Shown piece by piece: positions 33,589 to 42,234 of a stretch of DNA of 64,000 bases. The first letter of the stretch is position 1, and each line of letters opens with the position of its first letter. A model generated the notes under the pieces. That model worked only from the letters and a program-made list of their open reading frames with translations. It did not search any database and had not been told where the DNA came from. Source of the stretch: Acuticoccus sp039034015 (GTDB lineage: Bacteria; Pseudomonadota; Alphaproteobacteria; Rhizobiales; Amorphaceae); assembly GCA_039034015.1 (NCBI GenBank), contig JBCCBM010000003.1, forward strand, positions 248,001 through 312,000, written 5' to 3'. The position numbers were made by a program, and so were the translations under genes.

Positions 33589-35691
33589 GTGCCCGACGTC
33601 CCCGCCGCCATCCGCGCCGAACACGCCCGCCTTGCCGCCGAGATCGCAGAGCACGACAAGCGCTATTTTCAGGACGACGCGCCCACCCTCTCCGACGCCG
33701 ACTATGATGCGCTCCGCCGCGATCTTGAGGCGCTGGAGGCAAAGCACCCTGATCTCCACGCGGGCTCGCTCACCGAGGGGATTGGCGCGGCCCCCTCCGA
33801 TGCGTTCGACGAGGTGGTGCACCCGGTCGAGATGCTCTCGCTCAACAAGGCGCTGACGGCGGAGGATGTGGCCGACTTCCTCACCCGTGTCCGCCGGTTT
33901 TTGAAACTTGAGGCGGATGCGCCGCTCACCTTCACCGCGGAGCCGAAGATTGATGGCCTGTCGCTTTCGCTGCGCTATGAGGGCGGGCGCCTTGCGGTGG
34001 CCGCCACACGGGGCGACGGCCGTGCCGGCGAGAATGTGACGGCCAACGTTTCCTATCTGGACGCCATCCCGCAGACGCTGACGGGCGCGCCGGACATCTT
34101 TGAGGTGCGCGGCGAAGTTTACATGACCCACGCCGACTTTGCCGCCCTCAACGCGCGCTTGGTTGCGGAGGGGAAGCGCCCGGTGGCGAACCCGCGCAAC
34201 GCGGCCGCGGGTTCGCTGCGCCAGATCGAGCCGGAGAAGACAGCGGAGCGCCCGCTCAAGTTTTTCGCCTACGGGTGGGGGGCGGCGAGCGCGCTGCCCG
34301 AGGCGACGCAAAGCGGGATGATTGCAGCGCTCCAGTCTTTTGGCCTTCCCACCAACGACGAGACCCGCACGGCAGACACCCTTGACGCGCTATTGGAGGC
34401 CTACGCCGCCATTGAGGCAAAGCGCGCGCACCTCCCCTACGATATCGACGGCATGGTCTATAAGGTCGACGACCTGGCGCTGCAGGACCGGCTTGGCACG
34501 CGCGAGCGTCGCCCGCGCTGGGCCATTGCGCACAAGTTCCCGGCCGAGCGGGCGGTCACCACCATTGCGGCGATCGACATTCAGGTGGGGCGTACGGGGG
34601 CGCTGACGCCGGTGGCGAAGCTTGCGCCGGTCACGGTGGGGGGTGTTGTGGTGCGCAATGCAACGCTCCACAACGCGGACGAGATTGCCCGGCTTGATGT
34701 GCGGGTGGGCGACACGGTGGAGATCCAGCGGGCGGGCGATGTGATCCCCCAGGTGCTTGCCGTGCGCATGGCCGAGCGGCCGGAGGGGGCCGAACCTTAC
34801 GCCTTTCCCGACCGATGCCCGGTGTGTGGCAGCCGGGTTGTCGCCGAGCTCAACCCCCGCACGGGGCGGCCCGATGTGGTGCGCCGCTGCACGGGCGGCC
34901 TGGTGTGCGCGGCCCAGCGGGTGGAGCGGCTCAAGCATTTTGTGAGTCGCGCCGCGTTCGACATTGAAGGCTTGGGCGCCAAGCAGGTGGCCGCCTTCCA
35001 CGCCGATGGTCTTATCAAAACGCCGGCCGACATTTTTACGCTGCCCGGCCGCGATGGGGCGCGCCCGGAGGGAGAGCGCCTTGCCGCCCGCGAAGGTTAT
35101 GGCGCGACCAGCGTGCACAACCTTTTTGCCGCCATTGAGAAGCGGCGCACGATCCCGCTGCGCCGGCTCATCTTTGCGCTCGGCATCCGGCGGATCGGCG
35201 AGGTGACGGCGCGGGATCTGGCCAAGCATTTTGTATCGTTCGCGGCGTTTCGCGCTGGGATGGTGGGGCTTGCGGCGCCGTCCGGCGAGGCGGACGAGGC
35301 GTTGCGCGATGACCTTGTGGCCAAGGATGGGCTCGGCGCCACCGCTGTTGACGCGTTGGTGGCGTTTTTTGCCGAGGCGCACAATGTGGAGGCGCTGGAT
35401 GCGCTGGCCGCTGAGCTGACGGTGGAGGACGAGACGGCGGCGGGCGGGGCGGCGCCGTCGGCCATTTCTGGCAAGCGCATCGTTTTCACCGGCAGCCTTG
35501 AGGCGATGACGCGCGATGAGGCCAAGACCCGCGCCGATGCGCTGGGCGCGGTGGTGGGAAGCTCAATCTCCGGCAAGACCGACATTGTGGTCGCCGGCCC
35601 GGGCGCGGGCTCCAAGCGAACGAAGGCGGAGGCGCTTGGCCTTGAAATTTGGGACGAGGCGGCCTGGCTTGCCGTCGCGCGCCCCGGCTAA
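33589..35691 (+). CDS. ligA: NAD-dependent DNA ligase LigA
   Basis: A 700-residue DNA ligase that seals nicks in replication and repair, using NAD. The Ia domain (YFQDDAPTLSDADYDAL near 25), the adenylation motif EPKIDGLSLSLRY with the AMP-accepting Lys near 120, the OB fold (VQVGRTGALTPVA region, near 330), a four-cysteine zinc finger (CPVCG near 411 with RCTGGLVC near 430), helix-hairpin-helix repeats (about 460-590) and a C-terminal BRCT domain (about 625-700, KRIVFTGSLEAMTRDEAK) are all present. Start is a GTG with GGAG upstream. The gene ends three bases before a convergent gene. Confidence 0.97.
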   Translation: MPDVPAAIRAEHARLAAEIAEHDKRYFQDDAPTLSDADYDALRRDLEALEAKHPDLHAGSLTEGIGAAPSDAFDEVVHPVEMLSLNKALTAEDVADFLTRVRRFLKLEADAPLTFTAEPKIDGLSLSLRYEGGRLAVAATRGDGRAGENVTANVSYLDAIPQTLTGAPDIFEVRGEVYMTHADFAALNARLVAEGKRPVANPRNAAAGSLRQIEPEKTAERPLKFFAYGWGAASALPEATQSGMIAALQSFGLPTNDETRTADTLDALLEAYAAIEAKRAHLPYDIDGMVYKVDDLALQDRLGTRERRPRWAIAHKFPAERAVTTIAAIDIQVGRTGALTPVAKLAPVTVGGVVVRNATLHNADEIARLDVRVGDTVEIQRAGDVIPQVLAVRMAERPEGAEPYAFPDRCPVCGSRVVAELNPRTGRPDVVRRCTGGLVCAAQRVERLKHFVSRAAFDIEGLGAKQVAAFHADGLIKTPADIFTLPGRDGARPEGERLAAREGYGATSVHNLFAAIEKRRTIPLRRLIFALGIRRIGEVTARDLAKHFVSFAAFRAGMVGLAAPSGEADEALRDDLVAKDGLGATAVDALVAFFAEAHNVEALDALAAELTVEDETAAGGAAPSAISGKRIVFTGSLEAMTRDEAKTRADALGAVVGSSISGKTDIVVAGPGAGSKRTKAEALGLEIWDEAAWLAVARPG

Positions 35692-35694
35692 ACA

Positions 35695-36354
35695 CTATGG
35701 CCGGAAGACGGGCGCGCCGCCCGACGCCGTCGCAAGGCCCTTCAGAAGCGCGATGTCGGCTGCGTTTTGCGTGCGCGCGAGGGTGCCGAAGGGGCCGTCG
35801 GCGTTGGTCGGGAGGGGGGCGTTGAAGAGCCCGCGCTCAAGGGTTCCGGAGGGGAGTTTGAGGGCGCGCTCCAACGCATCGGCATAGGCGAACGGGTGGG
35901 CGGCCCAGCCGACCAGGGTGTTGGCCGCGGCGAGCGCTTTGACGGCAGCCCCGCCGTCCGGCGCGCCGCCGGGGGCGAGGAGTTTTGTGGCAAGGTTGTT
36001 TTGCCGGGCGGCGAAGGGGCGCGCCTCGGCCAGCGCCTCCACAATGCGGAAGGTGTGGGCGTCGGCGTGGTCGGGGTGTTTTGGGTCGGCAATGGCGGCG
36101 CGCCAGGCGGCGGTGAGGCGCGGCTCGGGCCGGCCGACAAAGGTTGTGATGAGGCCGCCATCGGCAAGCGCGACGGCAGCCTCAAGGGGCATCGTTGCCA
36201 CAAGAATGTGGCCATCGCTTTTTGGCGCGCGCATCGACAGCGTTTTGGCGTGGGCCTCGCCCTTGGCGAACTGGCACCGGTCGGCGCCCAGCGCGGCGGT
36301 GAGGCCGGCGCGCAGGCGCGTTGTGGTGAAGGGAATGTTGAGGAAGATGATCAC
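35695..36354 (-). CDS. hypothetical protein
   Basis: A 219-residue soluble protein I do not recognise. It opens with a hydrophobic strand MIIFLNIPFTTTRLRAGL and contains mixed Ala-rich helices; no membrane segment, signal peptide or metal motif is visible. The GTG at 36354 was chosen because the strand begins there; the frame is open to 36432 but the extra residues are Gly/Ser rich and unlike coding sequence. It converges on ligA and is divergent from the tRNA gene. Codon use resembles neighbouring genes, and the frame is uninterrupted, so it is probably real, though unassigned. Confidence 0.6.
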   Translation of the reverse strand: MIIFLNIPFTTTRLRAGLTAALGADRCQFAKGEAHAKTLSMRAPKSDGHILVATMPLEAAVALADGGLITTFVGRPEPRLTAAWRAAIADPKHPDHADAHTFRIVEALAEARPFAARQNNLATKLLAPGGAPDGGAAVKALAAANTLVGWAAHPFAYADALERALKLPSGTLERGLFNAPLPTNADGPFGTLARTQNAADIALLKGLATASGGAPVFRP

Positions 36355-36448
36355 GTGCCCGCCGCTTGCACTTGGCCCTGTGCGGTCGGCCGATCCGCCC
36401 CGCTCAAATGTTGACTTTAGGGCGGGCGCCACCCATACCCGCCGCCAC

Positions 36449-36524
36449 GGGGCCGTAGCTCAGTTGGGAGAGCGCTGCAATCGCACTGCAGAGGTCAGGG
36501 GTTCGAATCCCCTCGGCTCCACCA
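36449..36524 (+). tRNA. tRNA-Ala (anticodon CGC)
   Basis: A 76-base cloverleaf with encoded CCA. The acceptor arm GGGGCCG pairs with CGGCTCC (one G-U), the D-arm reads GCTCAGTTGGGAGAGC, the anticodon stem CTGCA/TGCAG encloses the loop ATCGCAC so the anticodon is CGC (reading GCG, alanine), and the T-arm is AGGGGTTCGAATCCCCT. A TTTT run follows the CCA. Confidence 0.97.
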
Positions 36525-36591
36525 GTTTTCATGCGCGGTCGGCCATGCCCGCGGCCCGGCCGTCCCCCTTTTTGACCGTGGGCGATTGCCG

Positions 36592-38118
36592 ATGAAACTG
36601 ACCGTTGCCACCGTTGCGTTGAATGCGGCGGCCGACCTCCCCCTGACGCTTGAAAGCATCATCGCACAGTCGCACCCGGACATTGAGCTTCTGGTGATCG
36701 ATGGGGAGAGTTGGGACGGAACACCCGACGTCCTTGCCCGGTATGCCGATGAGATCGACCGGCTCGAAACCATCGAAGATGGCGGCATTTACTATGCCAT
36801 GAATGCGGCGGCGCATCTGGCGTCGGGCGATTTCACCCTGTTCATGAATGCGGGCGACCGGTTCCACGATGCGACCAGCGCTGCGCGCATTGCCGAGCGG
36901 TGGGACGGCCGGGCCGACATTGTCTACGGCAACCACGTTTATCGCACCGGGAAGGCCGAGGAGTTCAAGCAGGCGTGGGACATGGGCGGCGCTTTTGATG
37001 CGCTGCGCCACGGCCGGTTCGACACCCGTTGGCTGGAGCGGTTTCCGGCCCACCAATCCACCTTCACCCGCACGGCGCTGTTGCGCGAGATGCCCTACGA
37101 CACCGCCTTCCGGATTTGCGCGGACCACGACTTTTTCCTCCGCGCGATCGGCGAGCGCGGGGTGCCCCACCAGTTTGTGGACGAGATTGTGTCGATCTAC
37201 GAGGCGGGCGGCTTCTCCCAAAAGCGGGTGGACACCTTGTTTTTGGAATGGAATGCGCTGCAGCGGCGGTATGCGGCGGACCCGCTGGCGATCGATTCTT
37301 GGTATTTTGGCGGCAACTCGCCCTTCCGCGGGACCGACAGCGCGGGCAAGGGCCAGGTGGTGTCGGGCCTCTTGCCGCCCCGCCCGGCCGACATTGTGCG
37401 CGGGGTAAAACACCCGCACCAATATATGCAGCCGGAGGGCTTTCGCCTTTTGACGCCGAAGGACCGGCGGGCGGTGGGGCTCCTTGTGGTGGGCACCAAC
37501 CGTGGGCCGCAGATGCAGCTTGGTGTTGCCGGCCCCGAGGGGCCGGTGGCGGAGGCGATGGTGCCAACGGGGCCGTTTGTGCTTGAGTTGGGGTTTGGCG
37601 CGCCGCTCCCCTCCCAATCGCCGCTCACGATCTTTCCCGATGGGATGGGCGGCATGGCCCATTTGAACGATGAGATGGTGGCGATCAAATCGTTCACCTT
37701 CCGCACCGACAGGGCGCTGCGGCCGCGGGCGAAGGGGCAGACGCTGCACTTCACCAAGGCGAACCTTGCCGAGACGACCGAGCTTTTGGGCTCCGGCTGG
37801 TATCAGGCGGAGGCGAGCCACACCTGGTCGCAGGGGATGATCAGCGATGTGCGGGTCGCGACCGCCGACGGGCTCAGCGATCTTGTGATCGATATGCGCC
37901 CCAACCCTGTGGTGAGGGGGCAGACCGTGTCGGTGACCATCAACGGGCACGAGCGGTATAATGGCGCCGTTGCCGGGGCCGTAAAACTTTCGGTGGGCGA
38001 CGTTTGGTATGATGGCGGGCGCGCCAACACCATCGCGTTTCGCCCGTCCGCGTCGGCCAACGTGGGCAGCGACCCGCGGGACCTTGGCATCCAACTCGTC
38101 ACCATGAAGCTTGCGTGA
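36592..38118 (+). CDS. family 2 glycosyltransferase with C-terminal beta-rich domain
   Basis: A 508-residue protein. The first 225 residues are a GT-A fold glycosyltransferase: KLTVATVALNAAADLPLTLESI, the nucleotide Asp in LLVIDGESWDGTPDVL near 34, an ExGGIYYAMNAA segment near 63 and FMNAGD near 86. The second half (about residues 270-508) is not a transferase; it looks beta-rich and contains GSGWYQAEASHTWS near 400, like the tryptophan-rich sugar-binding-like module attached to other surface-glycan enzymes. The ATG was preferred over a TTG two codons upstream. It overlaps or abuts the next glycosyltransferase gene, so both probably build one surface glycan. Confidence 0.85.
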   Translation: MKLTVATVALNAAADLPLTLESIIAQSHPDIELLVIDGESWDGTPDVLARYADEIDRLETIEDGGIYYAMNAAAHLASGDFTLFMNAGDRFHDATSAARIAERWDGRADIVYGNHVYRTGKAEEFKQAWDMGGAFDALRHGRFDTRWLERFPAHQSTFTRTALLREMPYDTAFRICADHDFFLRAIGERGVPHQFVDEIVSIYEAGGFSQKRVDTLFLEWNALQRRYAADPLAIDSWYFGGNSPFRGTDSAGKGQVVSGLLPPRPADIVRGVKHPHQYMQPEGFRLLTPKDRRAVGLLVVGTNRGPQMQLGVAGPEGPVAEAMVPTGPFVLELGFGAPLPSQSPLTIFPDGMGGMAHLNDEMVAIKSFTFRTDRALRPRAKGQTLHFTKANLAETTELLGSGWYQAEASHTWSQGMISDVRVATADGLSDLVIDMRPNPVVRGQTVSVTINGHERYNGAVAGAVKLSVGDVWYDGGRANTIAFRPSASANVGSDPRDLGIQLVTMKLA

Positions 38119-38126
38119 GGGCGGGC

Positions 38127-39173
38127 ATGAAGATTTGTTTTGTCGGCCACACCTTCCACGCCCGCACACGGTCGAGCGCGTTCATCCAGGATGTGCTGGG
38201 GACACTTGGCGAGGTGACTGTGCTCACCTCCTCGCCCGACGGGGATGCATCGGCGGACGACCCGATTGTTGAGCGCTTTTTGGCCGAGCGGTTCGATCTT
38301 TGGGTGTTTTGGCAGACGGAATATGTGGCGGCCCGCCTCATCCCCCTTGGCCTGATGAACGCAGTTGTGGCGCCGATGTATGATGGCGCTTGGGCGCGGC
38401 CGGATGCGTTTTGGAAGCAGTTCATCAACCAGCGCTTCCTCACGTTTTCGCGTACGCTGCACACCAAACTGCAAAACCTGCAGCAACGCTCGGCAAGCTT
38501 TGAGTATTGGCCCAAACCCGAGGCTGTGCCCGACCGGGATGAGACGGCTCTGCGTTCGGCGTTTTTCTGGGAGCGTCGGCCGACGGAGGTGCCGAACCTT
38601 GCCTCTGTGAGTCAGCAATGCGCGGCGCTGGAGCTCAAAACGCTCTTCATCCACGCGGTGCCCGACAATGGGCGCGAGGTGGGGGCGCAACGGCTGGGGG
38701 CGGCGACGCACACCATGCGCAGTGGGCTCACCGTCACCACCTCCACCTGGTTTGATGATGCGGCCGACTTTCGGGCCACGATGAAAACGCCGCTCTTTCA
38801 CTTTGCGCCGCGGGCGTTGGAGGGGATCGGGATGATGATGCTGGAGGCGATGGCGTGCGGACAAATTGTGCTTGCCGTCGATCGGCCGACGGCGAACGAG
38901 TACATCGGCCATCTTGCAAGCGGCCTCCTTTACGACACGGACCGGCCGCTTGATCTTCCGGGTCTTTCGGCCAGCCAGCGGGAGGCACTTTCGCGCGCCG
39001 CGCACCTTCGTGTCACGCGGGGTTATGAGCGGTGGATGGCGGATCAGGAGCGGCTTTTGTCGTTTTTGTTGGATGATGGGCGGCGGTGGCCGAACACAGA
39101 TTGCTCCGCGCATTTTGGCCTCACAATTCAGCGCAAGGCGCGGGCGCGGCGGGTGGCGTCAACGCGGAAGTAA
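38127..39173 (+). CDS. GT-B type glycosyltransferase
   Basis: A 348-residue protein with a reduced GT-B layout. The N-terminal strand KICFVGHTFHARTRSSAF is followed by a domain without clear motifs; the C-terminal half has the donor-site pattern ALEGIGMMMLEAMACGQIVLA near 237 and TANEYIGHLASGLLYD near 262, the E-x7-E arrangement of GT4-like enzymes. The ATG at 38127 has GAGGG upstream; a GTG at 38115 overlapping the previous gene (GTGA) is the alternative start. Predicted cytoplasmic. The acceptor is unknown, but the neighbour points to surface polysaccharide synthesis. Confidence 0.75.
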   Translation: MKICFVGHTFHARTRSSAFIQDVLGTLGEVTVLTSSPDGDASADDPIVERFLAERFDLWVFWQTEYVAARLIPLGLMNAVVAPMYDGAWARPDAFWKQFINQRFLTFSRTLHTKLQNLQQRSASFEYWPKPEAVPDRDETALRSAFFWERRPTEVPNLASVSQQCAALELKTLFIHAVPDNGREVGAQRLGAATHTMRSGLTVTTSTWFDDAADFRATMKTPLFHFAPRALEGIGMMMLEAMACGQIVLAVDRPTANEYIGHLASGLLYDTDRPLDLPGLSASQREALSRAAHLRVTRGYERWMADQERLLSFLLDDGRRWPNTDCSAHFGLTIQRKARARRVASTRK

Positions 39174-39194
39174 CGACACTTTTCAATGCTTCCT

Positions 39195-39225
39195 TTGCAA
39201 TGCTCGGCCAAGCTTTCTGGATAAT
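39195..39225 (+). promoter_or_regulatory. weak promoter candidate
   Basis: TTGCAA and GATAAT are separated by 19 bases in an AT-richer patch 80 bases before the H1-like gene. The spacing is long, so this is only a candidate. A CTGAT...ATCAG palindrome with GAATC inside follows directly. Confidence 0.3.
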
Positions 39226-39305
39226 CTGATAAGAATCAGGCACGGTTGGTCTGGCGTTGGCCGTCGTGCGCCTTAGGTGCGCCGATAGAGCGGAGGATCG
39301 GGCCG

Positions 39306-40952
39306 ATGAGCGAAGCGCAACTCACCCGGGACCATGAGGTCATCAAGGCGTGGGCAGAGGCCCGCGGCGGTCGTCCCTCGGTTGTCAAAGAGACGACCAA
39401 AAACAACAAGCCAGGCGCTGTGTTGCGCTTCGACTTCGGCAAGAAGGACGATGGGCTTGATGAGGTGCCGTGGCCGGAATTCTTTGAATTGTTCGATGGG
39501 AACAAGCTGGCCGCGTTGATCCAGGATAAGACGAAGTCGGGCAACACAAGCCGGTTCTGCAAGTTTGTGGACGCTGAAGAACACGGCATTGCTGTTGAAG
39601 CGCCGCCCAAGCCAAAGGCGAAGGGCGCGGCGGCGAAGAAGGCGCCCGCCGCAAAGACAGAGCCCGCCAAGAAGGCCCCCGCCAAAGCGAAAGCGGCACC
39701 CGCAAAGAAAGCGGCCACGACGAAGGCCAAAGCGGCAAGCGCCGAGACAAAAGCGGCGAGCAAACCAGGCAAGGCCCCTGCAAAGACAAAGGCGCCGGCA
39801 AAAGCAAAAGCGCCGGCGCCTGCAAAAGCTGCCCCGGCCGCCAAAACAAAACCCGCCCCAGCCGCGAAGCCAAAGGCCGCTGCGGCCGCCAAGAAAGAGC
39901 CCGCTGCGGCCGCCAAGAAAGAGCCCGCTGCGGCCGCCAAGAAAGAGCCCGCTGCGGCCGCCAAGAAAGAGGCCGCTGCGGCCGCCAAGAAAGAGCCTGC
40001 GCCGGCCGCAAAGAAAGAGGCCACGGCCGCCAAGAAAGCGGCTGCCCCGGCCGCCAAGACAAAAGCTGCCCCGGCCGCGATGGCGAAGGCTGCGCCCGCC
40101 GCGAAGACGAAATCCGAACCGGTGGCCAAGCCGAAGGCCAAGCCGGCCGCGAAGACGAAGCCCGAAACGGCGCCCAAGACGACGGCCGAGCCTGCGGCGA
40201 AGACGATGGCCGAGCCTGCGGCTAAGGCGAAGGCCGCGGCGCCGGCTGCGAAAGCAAAGACCACCGCCGCCAAGGGGAAAGCCGCGCCCAAAGCGAAGGC
40301 CGAGCCGAAGCAAAAAGCCGAGCCGACGGCGGCCGCGCCGTCAAAAACCGCGGCCAAGGGGAAAGCAAAAGCTCCTGCAAGCGTGAAGGCAGAGGCGGCC
40401 GCGGCGGCCCCGAAGGCAAAGTCGGCAAAGACGACGGCGAAAGCCAAGCCCGCTGACAGCACCGCAAAAGCTGCCAGCGCCGGCACAAAGGCAAAATCGG
40501 CGCCCGCGAAAAAGGCGCCGCCGGCTGAAAAGGCGCCTGAAAAAGCCTCCGCGAAAGCGCCGGCTGCGAAGAAGGCGGCCGCGAAGGCGAATGGCGCAGC
40601 GCCCGTCGAACCCGTCAAGGCGAGCGCTGATGCGGCAGCGGGCAAAGCGCGCAACGCCAAAGCCTCCAGCGATGACGGCGCGGAAGTCACCACCGATCAC
40701 GCCCGCATTCGCGAGTGGGTGGAATCGCGCGGAGGCCGTCCGACCCACGTCGCCGAGACCGCCAAGAAGCGCGGTGAGCTGGGGATTTTGCGGATCGATT
40801 TTGGCGAGCCGGACAAAAAACTCAAAAACGTCACCTGGCAGCGCTTCCTCAAAGCGTTCGATGACAACAAGCTGGCGTTCCTCTTCAAAGAGAAGACCGC
40901 GTCGGGCCGGGTAAGCCGCTTCAACAAGTTTGTGGACCGGGAAACGGCCTGA
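39306..40952 (+). CDS. bivalent protein: two copies of a small W-rich domain joined by a histone-H1-like linker
   Basis: A 548-residue protein. Residues about 6-93 and 458-545 are homologous copies of one domain: both start with (T)-D-H-x-x-I-x-x-W, continue with RGGRP, then a strand ending IDFG or FDFG, a W-x-x-F-x-x-x-F-D segment, N-K-L-A, an E/D-K-T-x-S-G motif and end in S-R-F-x-K-F-V-D. The same domain occurs alone as a small bacterial protein with no known function, sometimes mislabelled as a glucan branching enzyme. The roughly 350 residues between are almost only Lys, Ala and Pro (AAKKEP, KAKAAAPAAK), like eukaryotic H1 tails and alphaproteobacterial nucleoid proteins. Strongly basic, no membrane segment. 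ATG with GGAGG nine bases upstream. A DNA-bridging role is inference. Confidence 0.85.
   Translation: MSEAQLTRDHEVIKAWAEARGGRPSVVKETTKNNKPGAVLRFDFGKKDDGLDEVPWPEFFELFDGNKLAALIQDKTKSGNTSRFCKFVDAEEHGIAVEAPPKPKAKGAAAKKAPAAKTEPAKKAPAKAKAAPAKKAATTKAKAASAETKAASKPGKAPAKTKAPAKAKAPAPAKAAPAAKTKPAPAAKPKAAAAAKKEPAAAAKKEPAAAAKKEPAAAAKKEAAAAAKKEPAPAAKKEATAAKKAAAPAAKTKAAPAAMAKAAPAAKTKSEPVAKPKAKPAAKTKPETAPKTTAEPAAKTMAEPAAKAKAAAPAAKAKTTAAKGKAAPKAKAEPKQKAEPTAAAPSKTAAKGKAKAPASVKAEAAAAAPKAKSAKTTAKAKPADSTAKAASAGTKAKSAPAKKAPPAEKAPEKASAKAPAAKKAAAKANGAAPVEPVKASADAAAGKARNAKASSDDGAEVTTDHARIREWVESRGGRPTHVAETAKKRGELGILRIDFGEPDKKLKNVTWQRFLKAFDDNKLAFLFKEKTASGRVSRFNKFVDRETA
39879..39998 (+). repeat. five tandem 24-bp repeats inside the H1-like linker
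   Basis: Five copies of a 24-base unit (first copy 39879-39902, beginning GCTGCGGCCGCC and ending AAAGAGCCC) encode A-A-A-A-K-K-E-P each; the fourth and fifth differ at one or two bases, and a degenerate sixth follows. Being in frame, copy number could change without breaking the gene. Confidence 0.95.
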
Positions 40953-41049
40953 TTTGAAAGCGTTGTGACGCTTGTCACCCGCTCCGGCGGCGGGCGCCCC
41001 TACGTTTCATTCAGCCGGCGTTCACCGGCGCACAACGGAGGGGAGCGCA

Positions 41050-41256
41050 ATGCTTGAGATCGTGACGCTTATGTTGCTGGGCTGGTTCGGGTTTCGCACG
41101 ATCGGCACGTTCGCATTTGCCGATACCCTGTCGAAATACGATGAACGCCCCTGCTGGGCCTTCCTCATCTCCTGGGACACGACGCAGAGCGCACCGGGCG
41201 GCTCATACGGTCAGGATTTTGGCGGCGGCGATGGCGGTGGCGGCGGCGGTGAGTGA
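41050..41256 (+). CDS. small membrane protein with glycine-rich tail
   Basis: A 68-residue protein with one hydrophobic segment at the N-terminus (about residues 4-20, VTLMLLGWFGFRTIG) and a tail GGSYGQDFGGGDGGGGGGE. No known domain is recognised. The ATG is preceded by CGGAGGGGAG at a good distance. Its stop codon TGA (41254-41256) touches the stop of the convergent dehydrogenase gene, the two together reading TGATCA. Probably real given the ribosome binding site; function unknown. Confidence 0.65.
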   Translation: MLEIVTLMLLGWFGFRTIGTFAFADTLSKYDERPCWAFLISWDTTQSAPGGSYGQDFGGGDGGGGGGE

Positions 41257-42135
41257 TCAGCGCGTCGGGATCGGGACATCTCCGCGATAGTCATAAAACC
41301 CGCGGCCGGCCTTGCGGCCCAGCCAACCGGCCTCAACATATTTTACCAGAAGCGGGCAGGGGCGGTATTTGCTGTCGGCCAGCCCATCGTGCAGCACCTG
41401 CATGATCGACAAGCACGTGTCGAGGCCAATGAAGTCGGCCAGCTGCAGCGGGCCCATCTTGTGGTTCGCGCCAAGGCGCATGGCAACGTCGATGGCCTCC
41501 ACCGTGCCCACGCCCTCATAAAGGGTGTAAATCGCCTCGTTGATCATCGGCAGTAAAATGCGGTTGACGATGAAGGCGGGAAAATCTTCAGCAACGGCGG
41601 TGGTTTTGCCCAGCCGATCGGTGAAGCCGAGCGCAATGTTGAAGGTCTCGTCGGCGGTGGCAATGCCGCGCACCAGCTCCACAAACTCCATCACCGGGAC
41701 GGGGTTCATGAAGTGGATGCCGATAAATCGCTCCGGTCGGTCGGTGGCGGCGGCAAGGCGGGTGATGGAGAGGGAGGAGGTGTTGGTGGCAAGCACCGCC
41801 TCAGGCTTTAGGAGCGGGCACACTTGCGCAAAAATCTTGCGCTTGACCTGCTCGTTCTCGGTCGCGGCCTCGATGACGAGGTCCATCTCGGAGAGCTCGT
41901 CAAGGTTTTCGGCGCCCGAGATGCGGTCCACGGCGGCCTTGCGGGCGGCATCATCAATTTTGCCGGACGAGACCTGGCGGGCCATGTTGCCGGTGATGGT
42001 GGCGAGCCCCGATTCGATGCGATCGCGGGAAATGTCGTGGAGGATGACCTCGTAGCCGCCGAGCGCCGCCACGTGCGCAATCCCGTTGCCCATCTGCCCT
42101 GCGCCGATGACACCGACGCTTTTGATTTGTGCCAT
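41257..42135 (-). CDS. 3-hydroxybutyryl-CoA dehydrogenase
   Basis: A 292-residue enzyme oxidising 3-hydroxybutyryl-CoA with NAD(P), a step of butyrate or polyhydroxybutyrate metabolism and of beta-oxidation. The Rossmann motif VGVIGAGQMGNGIAHVAA starts near residue 7; ATNTSSLSI near 114, GIHFMNPVPVMEFVE near 136 with the catalytic His, and FIVNRILLPMINEAIY near 185 with the substrate Asn are all present, and the all-helical C-terminal domain is complete. ATG start. It lies downstream of etfA (gap about 100 bases) in the same direction, fitting a shared role in fatty acyl oxidation. Confidence 0.94.
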   Translation of the reverse strand: MAQIKSVGVIGAGQMGNGIAHVAALGGYEVILHDISRDRIESGLATITGNMARQVSSGKIDDAARKAAVDRISGAENLDELSEMDLVIEAATENEQVKRKIFAQVCPLLKPEAVLATNTSSLSITRLAAATDRPERFIGIHFMNPVPVMEFVELVRGIATADETFNIALGFTDRLGKTTAVAEDFPAFIVNRILLPMINEAIYTLYEGVGTVEAIDVAMRLGANHKMGPLQLADFIGLDTCLSIMQVLHDGLADSKYRPCPLLVKYVEAGWLGRKAGRGFYDYRGDVPIPTR

Positions 42136-42234
42136 GGATCGCTGCCACGCTGGAGGAAGAGAAGTTCGATGAAACCCCTCCCTTGCCGCGCGTCAAGCGG
42201 GATCGGGCTTCATCCGATACCCGCCAATCCGATT

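Noticed and set aside
39236..40693. A 485-codon minus-strand open frame rich in Ala, Gly and Phe.
   Set aside because: It is the antisense image of the Lys/Ala/Pro linker of the H1-like gene, caused by biased codons, and has no ribosome binding site.
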